64,000 nucleotides of DNA from Glycomyces sp. TRM65418 (GTDB taxonomy: Bacteria; Actinomycetota; Actinomycetes; Mycobacteriales; Micromonosporaceae), in NCBI RefSeq assembly GCF_019710475.1, contig NZ_JAJFAX010000003.1, positions 62,001 through 126,000 on the forward strand, read 5' to 3'. Position 1 is the first letter of the stretch. Every line of letters begins with the position of its first letter. Position numbers and translations under genes: made by a program. Below are positions 24,246 through 32,639 of this stretch, piece after piece. The notes under the pieces are model-generated. The model did no database searches. It was not told the origin of the DNA and was given only the letters and a program-made list of their open reading frames with translations.

Positions 24246-26277
24246 GACCAGCCTGACCGAGCGGCTGCTCCAAGCCGCCGGCGTGATCGAGGAGGTCGGC
24301 AGCGTCGACGCGGGCAGCACCCGCACCGACACGCTCGACCTCGAACGCCGCCGCGGCATCACCATCAAGTCCGCGGTCGTCTCGTTCACGCTCGGCGACA
24401 CCACGGTCAACCTCATCGACACGCCCGGCCACCCGGACTTCATCGCCGAGGTCGAACGCGTCCTGAACCTGCTCGACGGCGCGGTGCTCGTCGTCTCGGC
24501 CGTCGAAGGCGTCCAGGCTCAGACGCGCGTCCTGTTCCGGGCGCTGCGCCGCCTCGGCGTGCCCACGCTCGTGTTCGTCAACAAGATCGACCGCGCCGGG
24601 GCCCGATACCGCTCCCTCCTCGACGACCTGACCGCGAAGCTCGACTCGGCCGTGGTCGCGATGGACACCGTGGACGGCCTCGGCACGCCCGAGGCGGCGA
24701 GCCGGCCCCGCCCCGAGGACGCCGCCCTCGCGGAGGACGTCCTCGAAGCGCTCCTCGACGACACCCTGTTGAACGACTACCTCGCCGCCCAAGACCGTGC
24801 CGCACGCACCCGCGACACCCCGGCCCGAGACGGCGCCGCCGGGCGCGGCCTCACTTCCGACGGTCCCCTCGGAAGCGCTGTGGCCGGTGGCGTGTCGCAT
24901 GGCCCGCACGACGCGGTGCGCAAGGCCTTCGAGGAACGCACCAGGCGCGCCCGCGCCCACCCGGTCCACTTCGGCTCGGCCATCACGGGCGCGGGCATCG
25001 CCGGCCTCGTCGACGGGATCCGGCGCTACCTGCCCGGTTCGACCGGCGACGAGGCGGGCCCGCTGTCGGGCACCGTCTTCAAGGTCGACCGCGGTCCGGC
25101 GGGGGAGCGGATCGCCTACGCCAGGCTGTTCTCAGGCGCCGTCGGCCTGCGCGACCGGGTGACCGTCGGCGACGGCCGCGAGGCCAAGGTGACGGCGATC
25201 AGCGTCTTCGAGGACGGCACCGACCGCCCCAGCCACCGCGTCGAAGCGGGCCGGATCGCCAAGTTCCGGGGCCTGGGGGAGGTGCGCATCGGCGACGCGA
25301 TCGGACGGCCCCCGAAACTCCGCACCGAGCACTTCGCGCCGCCCGCGCTCGCCACAGTGGTCGTCCCCGCCCGAGAGTCGGACCGGCCCGCACTGCACAC
25401 CGCGCTCTCCCAGCTGGCCGAGCAGGATCCGCTCATCGGGCTGCGGCACGACGAGACGCGGCGCGAGCTCTCGGTCTCGTTGTACGGCGAAGTCCAGAAG
25501 GAGGTCATCGGTGCGACGCTGGCCGAGGAATACGGCCTCGATGTCGCCTTCCGCGAGTCCACCGTCGTCTGCGTCGAGCGACCGGTCGGCGCCGGGGCCG
25601 CCGTCGAGTACATCGCCAAGCCCCCGAACCCGTTCCTCGCCACCGTCGGCCTGCGGATCGAGCCCTCGGCCGCGCCCGGCGTCGACTTCCGGCTCGGCGT
25701 GGAACTGGGCTCGATGCCGTTCGCGTTCTTCAAGGCCGTCGAGGAGACCGTCCACGAGACGCTCCGCGAAGGCCTGCACGGCTGGCAGGTCGAACACGCC
25801 ACGGTGGTCATGACCCACTCGGGCTACTGGGCCCGCCAGTCCAGTGCCCACGGCGGCTTCGACAAGTCCATGTCGAGCACGGCCGGGGACTTCCGCGGCC
25901 TCGTGCCGCTCGTGCTCATGGCCGCGCTGCGCGAAGCGGGGACCGTCGTGTGCGAACCGCTGCACCGCTTCCGCATCGAGCTGCCCGCCGACGACCTGAG
26001 CGGGGTCCTCGCCGCGCTCGCGAAGGTCCGCGCCGTCCCCGGCCCGCCGGAGGTGCGCGGCGGTCACTGCCTGCTCGAAGGCACGATCCCGGCCGGGGCC
26101 GTCCACGGCCTCGGCCGCCGACTCCCGGGCCTCACGGCCGGCGAAGGCGTCTTGGAGAGCGCCTTCGAACGCCATGAGCCGGTGAGCGGCCCCGTCCCGA
26201 CCCGGCCTCGGACCGACGCGAACCCGCTCGACCGGGACGCGTACCTGCTGTCGGTGCTCCGCCGCGTCAGCACCTGA
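24199..26277 (+). CDS. Ribosomal-protection GTPase, OtrA/TetM type
   Basis: A 692-residue translation GTPase related to EF-G, of the group that releases tetracycline from the ribosome. The G-domain motifs are intact: AHVDAGKTSLT (G1), DTPGH (G3) and VNKIDRAG (G4). The N-terminus LNLGILAHVDAGKTSLTERL is very like OtrA. The C-terminal domains include GEVQKEVIGATLAEEYGLDV and EETVHETLREGLHGWQV. TTG at 24199 is the first in-frame start after a stop at 24190. There is a Thr/Gly-rich insert near 200-235. Resistance is plausible but not proven; some actinomycete homologues are chromosomal and intrinsic. The leader ORF overlaps its start. Confidence 0.88.
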   Translation: MRTLNLGILAHVDAGKTSLTERLLQAAGVIEEVGSVDAGSTRTDTLDLERRRGITIKSAVVSFTLGDTTVNLIDTPGHPDFIAEVERVLNLLDGAVLVVSAVEGVQAQTRVLFRALRRLGVPTLVFVNKIDRAGARYRSLLDDLTAKLDSAVVAMDTVDGLGTPEAASRPRPEDAALAEDVLEALLDDTLLNDYLAAQDRAARTRDTPARDGAAGRGLTSDGPLGSAVAGGVSHGPHDAVRKAFEERTRRARAHPVHFGSAITGAGIAGLVDGIRRYLPGSTGDEAGPLSGTVFKVDRGPAGERIAYARLFSGAVGLRDRVTVGDGREAKVTAISVFEDGTDRPSHRVEAGRIAKFRGLGEVRIGDAIGRPPKLRTEHFAPPALATVVVPARESDRPALHTALSQLAEQDPLIGLRHDETRRELSVSLYGEVQKEVIGATLAEEYGLDVAFRESTVVCVERPVGAGAAVEYIAKPPNPFLATVGLRIEPSAAPGVDFRLGVELGSMPFAFFKAVEETVHETLREGLHGWQVEHATVVMTHSGYWARQSSAHGGFDKSMSSTAGDFRGLVPLVLMAALREAGTVVCEPLHRFRIELPADDLSGVLAALAKVRAVPGPPEVRGGHCLLEGTIPAGAVHGLGRRLPGLTAGEGVLESAFERHEPVSGPVPTRPRTDANPLDRDAYLLSVLRRVST

Positions 26278-26345
26278 CCGGGCCGCCCGAACCGTCCACT
26301 CCCCAAATCCGAAATGGAATCCAATGTGCCCCAGTATATTGCATA

Positions 26346-26374
26346 TTTACGAATATAGTCCTCCTAGGTATGAT
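26346..26374 (+). promoter_or_regulatory. Promoter of the carboxypeptidase gene
   Basis: TTTACG (26346-26351) and TATGAT (26369-26374) are 17 bp apart in an unusually AT-rich 50-bp stretch. The -10 differs from consensus at one base. Confidence 0.55.
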
Positions 26375-26439
26375 TAAGATCCCTTTGACCGCCCCTTCGT
26401 TCCGCGGGCACCCCGGCGGGACGAGAAGAGAACGGACAC

Positions 26440-27768
26440 ATGCACATGAAGCGAAAGCTCGCCACCGCGGGCGTCGCGATGGTGGTCCTGACGGCCACCG
26501 GCGTCGCCGCCTTCAACGCCCAAGCCGATCCCGCCGACCCGGCCGACGGCCGGCTCGCCACCTGGTCGGTCGACGGCCTCACCGCCGACGAAGCGGCCGA
26601 ACTCGAACGGCTCGGCTTCGTCCTCGCCCACGACCACGGGGGCGAATCCCACGTCATCGGCGACACGGCCGCCGTCGAAGCCGCGCGCGAACTCGGCTAC
26701 GACCCCACGTTCCTCGACACCGTCTACAAGGACGTCCCCGTCACCGCCGAACAGGACGGCACCTACTACGGCGGCTACCGCACCGTCGACGCCTACGAGG
26801 CCGACCTCCGGGCGCTCGCCGCCGCCCACCCCGACCTCACGAGCCTCCACGACATCGGCGACTCCTGGCGCAAGACCCAGGGCCAGGGCGGCCACGACGT
26901 CTTCGCCGTCTGCATCACCAAACTCGCCGAGGGCGACTGCGAGACCGACCCCGACTCGACCAAACCGCGGTTCTCGCTCATCGCCCAGATCCACGCCCGC
27001 GAGATCGCCACCGGCGAGGTCGCCTGGCGCTGGATCGAGAAGCTCGTCGACGGCTACGGCACCGACCCCGAGGTCACCGAGCTCATGGACACCACCGAAC
27101 TGTGGGTGGTCCCGATCGCGAACCCCGACGGCGTCGACATCGTCGCCTCGGGCGGCGACGCCCCGATCCTCCAGCGCAAGAACGCGAACGACACCAACGG
27201 CAACTGCAGCCGCGGGTTCGGCGTCGACCTCAACCGCAACTCCACCTTCGAATGGGGCGCCGACTCGACCAACCCGTGCGGGCAGACCTACCAGGGCCCG
27301 TCGGCCGGCTCCGAACCCGAGACGCAGGCCGTCGAGAACTGGCTGCGCGCCCTCCACCCCGACCAGCGCGGCGAGCGCGCCACCGATCCCGCCCCCGCCG
27401 ACGCCCGCGACGTGTTCATCACCCTGCACTCCTACGGCGAGTACATCATCATCCCGTGGGGTTACGCGGATGAGGCGTCTCCGAACGACGCGCAGCTGCG
27501 CGCGCTCGGCAAGGCCATGGCCGACCACAACGGCTACTTCGTCGGCACCAACGACGACACCGTCGGCTACAGCACCAGCGGCACCACCGACGACATGTCG
27601 TACGGCGAGCTCGGCATCGCGAGCTTCACCTACGAGATCGGCCCCGACTCCGGCCGCTGCGGCGGCTTCTTCCCGGCGTTCTCCTGCGTGGACGATGCCC
27701 TGTGGCCTGAGAACGAAGGCGCGCTCATGACCGCGGCCCAGGCCGCGGCCGCACCCTATGGCGGCTAG
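26440..27768 (+). CDS. Secreted M14 zinc carboxypeptidase
   Basis: A 442-residue exported metallopeptidase that trims residues from peptide C-termini. A signal peptide covers about residues 1-28. The zinc ligands are His185 and Glu188 (QIHAREIATGE) and His330 (TLHSYGEY). The substrate-binding stretch is GVDLNRN (261-267) and the catalytic base is Glu399 (SFTYEIG). There is a pro-region-like segment before the domain. The ATG at 26440 or an in-frame ATG at 26446 could be the start. It is transcribed from its own promoter and is likely a nutritional enzyme. Confidence 0.9.
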   Translation: MHMKRKLATAGVAMVVLTATGVAAFNAQADPADPADGRLATWSVDGLTADEAAELERLGFVLAHDHGGESHVIGDTAAVEAARELGYDPTFLDTVYKDVPVTAEQDGTYYGGYRTVDAYEADLRALAAAHPDLTSLHDIGDSWRKTQGQGGHDVFAVCITKLAEGDCETDPDSTKPRFSLIAQIHAREIATGEVAWRWIEKLVDGYGTDPEVTELMDTTELWVVPIANPDGVDIVASGGDAPILQRKNANDTNGNCSRGFGVDLNRNSTFEWGADSTNPCGQTYQGPSAGSEPETQAVENWLRALHPDQRGERATDPAPADARDVFITLHSYGEYIIIPWGYADEASPNDAQLRALGKAMADHNGYFVGTNDDTVGYSTSGTTDDMSYGELGIASFTYEIGPDSGRCGGFFPAFSCVDDALWPENEGALMTAAQAAAAPYGG

Positions 27769-27892
27769 CCTCGAAGGTCCCGGCGGCACTCGGATGCCAC
27801 CGGGACCGACGGAGCACCGAACCCCTGCGACCCTCAGCGGACCGCTCGTTTCAGGGTCGCCCCGCACCGGCCCGGACACGGATACCCGACCG

Positions 27893-28169
27893 GTGCCCAC
27901 ACCCGGGCTCATCGCCACCGACCTCGACGGCGCCAGCGACCAAGGGCGCCGCGCCGGCCGCCTGGCGCGCGGAGCGGAGCATCGCCGCCGAGGTGATCGC
28001 GTTCGGCGACATGCCGAACGACGTGTCGATGCTCGCCTGGGCCGGGCGCTCCTTCGCCATGGCCGGTGCGCGCCCGGACGCCGTGGCGGCGGCGGACCGT
28101 GCGGCCGCCTCGGTCGAAGACGGCGTAGCGCAGGAGACCGAAGCGATCCTCGAACGGAGCGCCGAGTGA
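27893..28169 (+). pseudogene. Decayed HAD phosphatase with internal deletion
   Basis: The 5' piece reads VPTPGLIATDLDG, the first HAD motif, and then the frame shifts. The 3' piece, in another frame, reads TKGAAPAAWRAERSIAAEVIAFGDMPND...DGVAQETEAILERSAE and stops at 28167. Both pieces match the intact HAD gene at 23212-24030, but about 190 residues between are gone. An internal deletion with a one-base shift explains it. It is a remnant of a paralogue and cannot make the enzyme. Confidence 0.8.
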
Positions 28170-28203
28170 CCGTCAGGATCGACCGCGGCGGGGACCGCCC
28201 CGG

Positions 28204-28752
28204 TCAGCGGTCCCCGAGGACCTCCAGGAGCCGCTGGTAGGTGGCGTCGATGTCGCCCGGAACGCACTCGATCGACACCGCGTCCGGTCGCTGCGGCACG
28301 AGCGCCGCGAAACGGTCGACGTAAGCGAGCAGGCCGGCATTGCCTTCGGCGAGCGTCTCGTGCGCGTCGACGTGGGTCGGATCGGCGGCGAGCTCGGTGC
28401 GTTCGGCGAAGCGCCGCACGATGTTCGCGCCCTCGTCGAGGAGGAACACCTCATGGAACTCGGCGTCGGCCTCGGCCGCGATCGCCGCGAGCCGCTCGAT
28501 GAACTCGATCCGCACCGCCAACTGCGGTACCACCACGTCATGGCCGGATTCGAGATGCGCCCCGGCCGCCGCGAACGCGAGGGACCGGGCCAGGACTCCG
28601 GCCCGGTTCGGGTCCTCCCGCCAGCGCCCGAGCATCCGCCGAATCTGGTCGATGTCGAGCCTGAACGCGAACGGATGGTCCTCGGCGTAACGCCGAGCCA
28701 AAGTGGACTTTCCGACTGCGGGAGCGCCGTTGAGCAGGATGAGTCGGGTCAT
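28204..28752 (-). CDS. P-loop kinase-like protein
   Basis: A 182-residue nucleotide-binding protein. The Walker A motif is GAPAVGKSTLA at residues 9-19. It follows the pattern of small AAA_33/zeta-toxin-like or chloramphenicol-kinase-like kinases (RLDIDQIRRMLGRWREDP). The substrate is not recognisable. There is no ribosome-binding site before the ATG at 28752. A TACCAT hexamer lies 7 bases upstream, so the message may be leaderless. It runs opposite to the pseudogene. Confidence 0.8.
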   Translation of the reverse strand: MTRLILLNGAPAVGKSTLARRYAEDHPFAFRLDIDQIRRMLGRWREDPNRAGVLARSLAFAAAGAHLESGHDVVVPQLAVRIEFIERLAAIAAEADAEFHEVFLLDEGANIVRRFAERTELAADPTHVDAHETLAEGNAGLLAYVDRFAALVPQRPDAVSIECVPGDIDATYQRLLEVLGDR

Positions 28753-28844
28753 CGACACGATGGTAGTGAATGGTGATGAACTCGGCCATTCACCCGCTGG
28801 ATCATCGCCGCGGAAGCCGGGCGTCCGCAACCTCCCGGTCGTGC

Positions 28845-29666
28845 TCACCTGCAGCGATAGAAGACCATCGTCTTCGGGAAGTCGAACGTCTCGTGCTCGG
28901 CGAAATGCCGGGTCAGCTCTCGTTCGGCCGCGGCGAGAATGACCGCGTACGACGCGTCGTCGCATTCCGTGAACGTCTGTACGGAGGCCAGGAACCGCAT
29001 GATCGGTCCGGGCTCGGGGACTTTGACCACCCCGGCGGCCGTGAACGTCTCGACCGAGTCGAACTCGGCCTCGAGCAGCGCGGGTGCGCTGGCGGAGTCG
29101 AAATCGCGGGTCGCCCCGTTCCATGAGAACCCGTCCGGTCCGAGCACCGGGCGCGCGACCCGTTCCCAGAGCTCGGCCATCTCGGTCATGTCGCCGCGGA
29201 TGTTGGTCGAAACGAGCAAGGTGCCGCCGGGCTTGAGCACGCGACGGAACTCGGCGACGGCCTTCGCGATGTCGGGAACGTGGTAGAGCATGTGCATGGC
29301 CAGCACCGCGTCGGCGCAGGCGTCGGGGTAGGGGATCGCTTGCGCGTCGGCGACCATCACGGGGGCTTCGACTGCGGTGAGCATCCCGGGGGCCTTGTCG
29401 ATCGCCACCACGGTCGCCTCCGGGTGGTCGGCGCGGAGGCGGTCGGTGAAGCGGCCGAAGCCGGCGCCGATGTCCAGGACGAGGCCGAGGTCGCCGAGGC
29501 CGACCACGGCGTCGCCGTCCAGCGCGACGTCCTGGCCCGCGCGGACCTGACCGGTGAGGTCGTACGCGGCCTGTGCCGGGGCGGCGGCGAACGGGACAGT
29601 GAGGAACGCGAGCGCGGCGGGGAGTAGCAGGCGCGCCCGATCGAGGCTGCGGGACGGCCCCGACAT
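28845..29666 (-). CDS. SAM-dependent methyltransferase with an apparent signal peptide
   Basis: A 273-residue protein. From about residue 55 it is a class I methyltransferase: LVLDIGAGFGRFTDRL, VVAIDKAPGML, AVLAMHMLYHVPD and LKPGGTLLVST. Its first 37 residues look like a Sec signal (SLDRARLLLPAALAFLTVPFAAAPAQA), which is odd for an enzyme that needs cytoplasmic SAM. The ATG at 29666 has AAGGA upstream; a GTG at 29681 is a second option. Either the start lies further in or the 5' end was swapped. A 13-bp palindrome overlaps the start region (29669-29681). Confidence 0.75.
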   Translation of the reverse strand: MSGPSRSLDRARLLLPAALAFLTVPFAAAPAQAAYDLTGQVRAGQDVALDGDAVVGLGDLGLVLDIGAGFGRFTDRLRADHPEATVVAIDKAPGMLTAVEAPVMVADAQAIPYPDACADAVLAMHMLYHVPDIAKAVAEFRRVLKPGGTLLVSTNIRGDMTEMAELWERVARPVLGPDGFSWNGATRDFDSASAPALLEAEFDSVETFTAAGVVKVPEPGPIMRFLASVQTFTECDDASYAVILAAAERELTRHFAEHETFDFPKTMVFYRCR

Positions 29667-29851
29667 CCGTGAATCCTTCACGATTCAACCAGCTGCCCGG
29701 GGGATTTCAACGGGTGTCGGTCGGCCGCGTCGCGAACGCCGCCGCCCCGGCCACCGGAGACGCGGCCGCCGGCCGCCGCGATCGCGGCGACCCGCGTCCG
29801 GTGACGCGCAGAGCGGCCCGCGTCGCGGCGAGCCGGGTTAGGGTGGGCCGT

Positions 29852-30532
29852 ATGCATGTCGTCATCGCCGGAGGGCACGGCCAGATCGCGCTGCGCCTCA
29901 CCGAGAACCTGGCGGCCGAGGGGCATTCGGTCACCGGGCTCATCCGCAACCCCGACCACGCCGAGGATCTCACCGCCATCGGAGGGCGGCCCATCGTCCT
30001 CGACCTCGAACAGGCCGACGCCGAGCACCTCGGCGGGCTCCTCGCCTCCGATATGCACGGCGAGGTCGACGCGGTGGTCTTCGCCGCAGGGGCCGGTCCC
30101 GGCAGCGGCGCGGCCCGGAAGGACACCGTGGACCGCGCGGCCTCGGCGCTCCTCGCCGACGCCGCCGAACGCGCGGGCGTCCGCCGCTTCCTCCAGATCT
30201 CCAGCATGGGCGTCGACAAGGAACCCGATCCCGACCGGGACGAGGTCTGGGCCGCCTACATCGCCGCGAAGGCCGCGGCCGAGGAGGACCTGCGCGGCAG
30301 AGACCTCGATTGGGTGATCGTGCGTCCGGGTGCGCTCGTCAACGACCCGCCGACCGGGTCGGTGCACTTGGCGGAACCGCCGGTGGACCGCGGCGAGGTC
30401 ACGCGCTCCGATGTGGCCGCCGTCCTGGCCGAGCTGCTGCGCAACCCGGGCGTCTCGCGCCGCGTGCTCGAACTGCGCGGCGGCGACACGCCGGTGAAGG
30501 ACGCCGTGGCCGCGCTCGCCTCAGGGGGCTGA
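29852..30532 (+). CDS. NAD(P)-binding epimerase/reductase-like protein
   Basis: A 226-residue Rossmann-fold protein of the atypical SDR group (NAD(P)H-binding, YwnB/SDR_a5 like). The N-terminus HVVIAGGHGQIALRLTENLAAEGH carries the GxxGxxG-like dinucleotide site. YIAAKAAAEEDLRGRDLDWVIVRPG contains the Tyr/Lys region. The substrate is unknown. ATG at 29852 has no ribosome site. A TAGGGT hexamer ends 7 bases upstream, suggesting a leaderless transcript. Confidence 0.85.
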   Translation: MHVVIAGGHGQIALRLTENLAAEGHSVTGLIRNPDHAEDLTAIGGRPIVLDLEQADAEHLGGLLASDMHGEVDAVVFAAGAGPGSGAARKDTVDRAASALLADAAERAGVRRFLQISSMGVDKEPDPDRDEVWAAYIAAKAAAEEDLRGRDLDWVIVRPGALVNDPPTGSVHLAEPPVDRGEVTRSDVAAVLAELLRNPGVSRRVLELRGGDTPVKDAVAALASGG

Positions 30533-30600
30533 GCCGGCCCCGCCGCCGCCCGCCTCCCCGCTGAGTCGATCTGAACGCTTGCCGCCCATGCGTATGCGGA

Positions 30601-30630
30601 TTGCAACCGCATCGGGCGTTGCTCGATACT
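30601..30630 (+). promoter_or_regulatory. Promoter giving a leaderless APH-like transcript
   Basis: TTGCAA (30601-30606), an 18-bp spacer and GATACT (30625-30630) end 6 bases before the ATG at 30637. Confidence 0.5.
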
Positions 30631-30636
30631 GTACGG

Positions 30637-31563
30637 ATGCGATTCGGTGTGGTTCCCTCCTCCGTCCGCCGCGACGTCACCGCCTGGCACGGCACCGCCG
30701 GTCAGGCCTGGCTCGACGGCCTTCCCCAGACGGTCTGGCGTCTGACGCGGCTGTGGTCGCTGCGGATCGACGGCCCGCCCTACGGCGGCGGCAGCCACTC
30801 CTATGTGGTCCCGGTCCGCCGCGAGGACGGCTCCCCGGCGGTCCTCAAGGTGATCTACCGCGACGAGGAGAACCGCGCCGAACCCACGGCGCTGCACCGG
30901 TACGCGGGCGACGGGGCGGTGCAACTGTACGAATACGACCCGCAGACCGGCGCGATGCTCCTCGAGCGGGCCGTGCCCGGCAACCGGCTCAGGTCGACCC
31001 GGTTCTTCGGGCACAAGACGCCCCAGGCCGCTTGGCGGCGCATCGGGATCGCCTGCGGGCTCTACCGGCGGCTCTGGCGGTCCGCCGACGTCCCCGACGG
31101 GTATCCGGAGCTGCCGGCGGCCACCGAGATGCTCGACCACTGGCGCCGCGACTACGCCGACCCGTACGGGGAGGCGCGCCGCGGCCCGGGCGCGAACCGC
31201 CTCGACCTGGCCCTCGACCTCTGCGAGCGACTCGCCGACCCGCCTGAGCTCGGCATCGGCAACCGCGACACCCACCTGGACAACATCGTCTCCGCCGAAC
31301 GCGAATCATGGCTGGTCATCGACCCCAAGCCCTACCTCGCCGAAAGGGCCTTCGACGGCGGCTACTTCCTGTTCAAGCAGCAGCATCACGGCCCGCACGG
31401 CGGCGCCGACCTCCTCCACGCCGTCGCCGAAGGCCTCGGCGCCGATGCGGAACGGGTCAGGGCCTGGGCGCTCCTGCGCGCGATCGAGCACCTGACCGAT
31501 ACCGAGGACGAGCGGGACCGCCAAGCGGCCGAAGCGACCGTGTCCGCGCTCGAACTGGCCTGA
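30637..31563 (+). CDS. APH(6)/hydroxyurea phosphotransferase-like kinase
   Basis: A 308-residue protein of the aminoglycoside 6-phosphotransferase/hydroxyurea kinase group. The second active-site motif is canonical (LVIDPKPYL, with the metal-binding Asp). The catalytic loop reads IGNRDTHLDNIV where the family usually has HGDLHxGN, so the His-Gly before the catalytic Asp is replaced by Asn-Arg. The N-lobe has AVLKVIYRDEEN with the ATP-binding Lys. Drug substrate and activity are therefore doubtful. ATG 30637 sits 6 bases past GATACT with no ribosome site. A strong hairpin follows the stop. Confidence 0.75.
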   Translation: MRFGVVPSSVRRDVTAWHGTAGQAWLDGLPQTVWRLTRLWSLRIDGPPYGGGSHSYVVPVRREDGSPAVLKVIYRDEENRAEPTALHRYAGDGAVQLYEYDPQTGAMLLERAVPGNRLRSTRFFGHKTPQAAWRRIGIACGLYRRLWRSADVPDGYPELPAATEMLDHWRRDYADPYGEARRGPGANRLDLALDLCERLADPPELGIGNRDTHLDNIVSAERESWLVIDPKPYLAERAFDGGYFLFKQQHHGPHGGADLLHAVAEGLGADAERVRAWALLRAIEHLTDTEDERDRQAAEATVSALELA

Positions 31564-31566
31564 CCC

Positions 31567-31605
31567 GCGCCGGTCGCGGCGGCCCCGGGCCGCGGCGACC
31601 GGCGC
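31567..31605. terminator. Strong hairpin after the APH-like gene
   Basis: A nearly perfect 19-bp stem with one mismatch starts 4 bases past the stop; the left arm starts GCGCCGGTCGC. The rest of 31606-31784, between convergent genes, shows nothing recognisable. Confidence 0.7.
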
Positions 31606-31784
31606 GTCCAGATCGCTCGCGGGGCTGCCGTACCGGCCTCGATCCCTCGCGCGCATCGGCGGTTCCCCGCCTTCGAGCCTCCATTCGGGACGAGTGCCCG
31701 CGCGGCTCGATCGGGTGAAAGCGCGCCCGTCGGATTTCCGACTCCGAGACGAGTCGTCCAGCGGTCGAACAGTCCCTTCTGGAG

Positions 31785-32033
31785 CTATTCGCGGTCGCCG
31801 CGCCGAGCGGCCAGCAGACCGCGCAGCCCGATCACGCCGATGGCGACGCCCAGGCCGAAGGACGTCGCCGCCAGTGCCGCGTGGACCCAGAAATAGGTCG
31901 TCGGATCGCCCGCGGCGTCGAATGCCAGGCCGCTGACGTCCGCAAACAGGTTCTTGACGAAGGTGGTCCAGATGACCGCCGACCACACGCCGAAGGCGAG
32001 CAGGAACACCGAGACCGGGCGGCTGAGCTTCAT
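31785..32033 (-). CDS. SCO4848-family small membrane protein
   Basis: An 82-residue protein with two or three membrane helices (VSVFLLAFGVWSAVIWTTFVKNL and FWVHAALAATSFGLGVAIGVIGL). The start MKLSRPVSVFLLAFGVWS is characteristic of the actinobacterial SCO4848 family of unknown function. The ATG at 32033 has no ribosome site; GATACT ends 6 bases upstream, as in two other genes here. The C-terminus is basic. Confidence 0.78.
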   Translation of the reverse strand: MKLSRPVSVFLLAFGVWSAVIWTTFVKNLFADVSGLAFDAAGDPTTYFWVHAALAATSFGLGVAIGVIGLRGLLAARRGDRE

Positions 32034-32254
32034 GACGCCAGTATCCGGCCGCCCGAGGCGTCCGGAGGTTCCGGGCGCGTCGCGGCGGGCGCCGGTCACG
32101 TCCCGGTCGTTCCCGTGTGGCCTCCCGCTTCCGCTCCGCCGGGTGCGCCTACTATCCTGGTGATCCCAGACTCGGTGTCACACTGTGCGGCACTTGTGTG
32201 CATACCGTGGTCTGCGATGATGGAGACCGGAATGTCATCGATTCAGGAAATGAA

Positions 32255-32572
32255 ATGGCTGGCCCGGATATGAGCGGAACCGATGAACGACCACTGCCGG
32301 GCGGGTACCCCGATCCCGCCGTCGTCGGCTGGGCCCGTGCCGAGGACCTGGAGTTCGCCGGCTTCCACATCAGAATGACCATCACCCCCGGCGAGCGCAT
32401 CGTGCAGGTGTGGGAACTGAACGACGGCCACCCGGTCCGCTGGCTCGGCAACGTCTTCCGCGTCGACTCCGAACGGCCCGTCCTCTACATCAACTACCGC
32501 TACGAGCCCCATGTCGACCGGGCCCAGCGCGACGCCCTCGCCCGCATCGGCGCGAAGTTCTGGAAGGGCTGA
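32255..32572 (+). CDS. Small hypothetical protein
   Basis: A 105-residue protein that I do not recognise. It is soluble and rich in aromatic and charged residues (FHIRMTITPGERIVQVWELNDGHPVRWLGNVFRV...YINYRYEPHVDRAQRDAL), consistent with a small beta-rich fold. AGGAA lies about 7 bases upstream of ATG 32255. An in-frame ATG at 32270 is possible. It diverges from the SCO4848-like gene across 221 bp. Confidence 0.6.
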   Translation: MAGPDMSGTDERPLPGGYPDPAVVGWARAEDLEFAGFHIRMTITPGERIVQVWELNDGHPVRWLGNVFRVDSERPVLYINYRYEPHVDRAQRDALARIGAKFWKG

Positions 32573-32639
32573 ACCGCCCCCTCCTCACGGCGACACCTTC
32601 CCCGTTCACGGGAGCGCTCCCCCGGCCGGCGTGCCGCCG

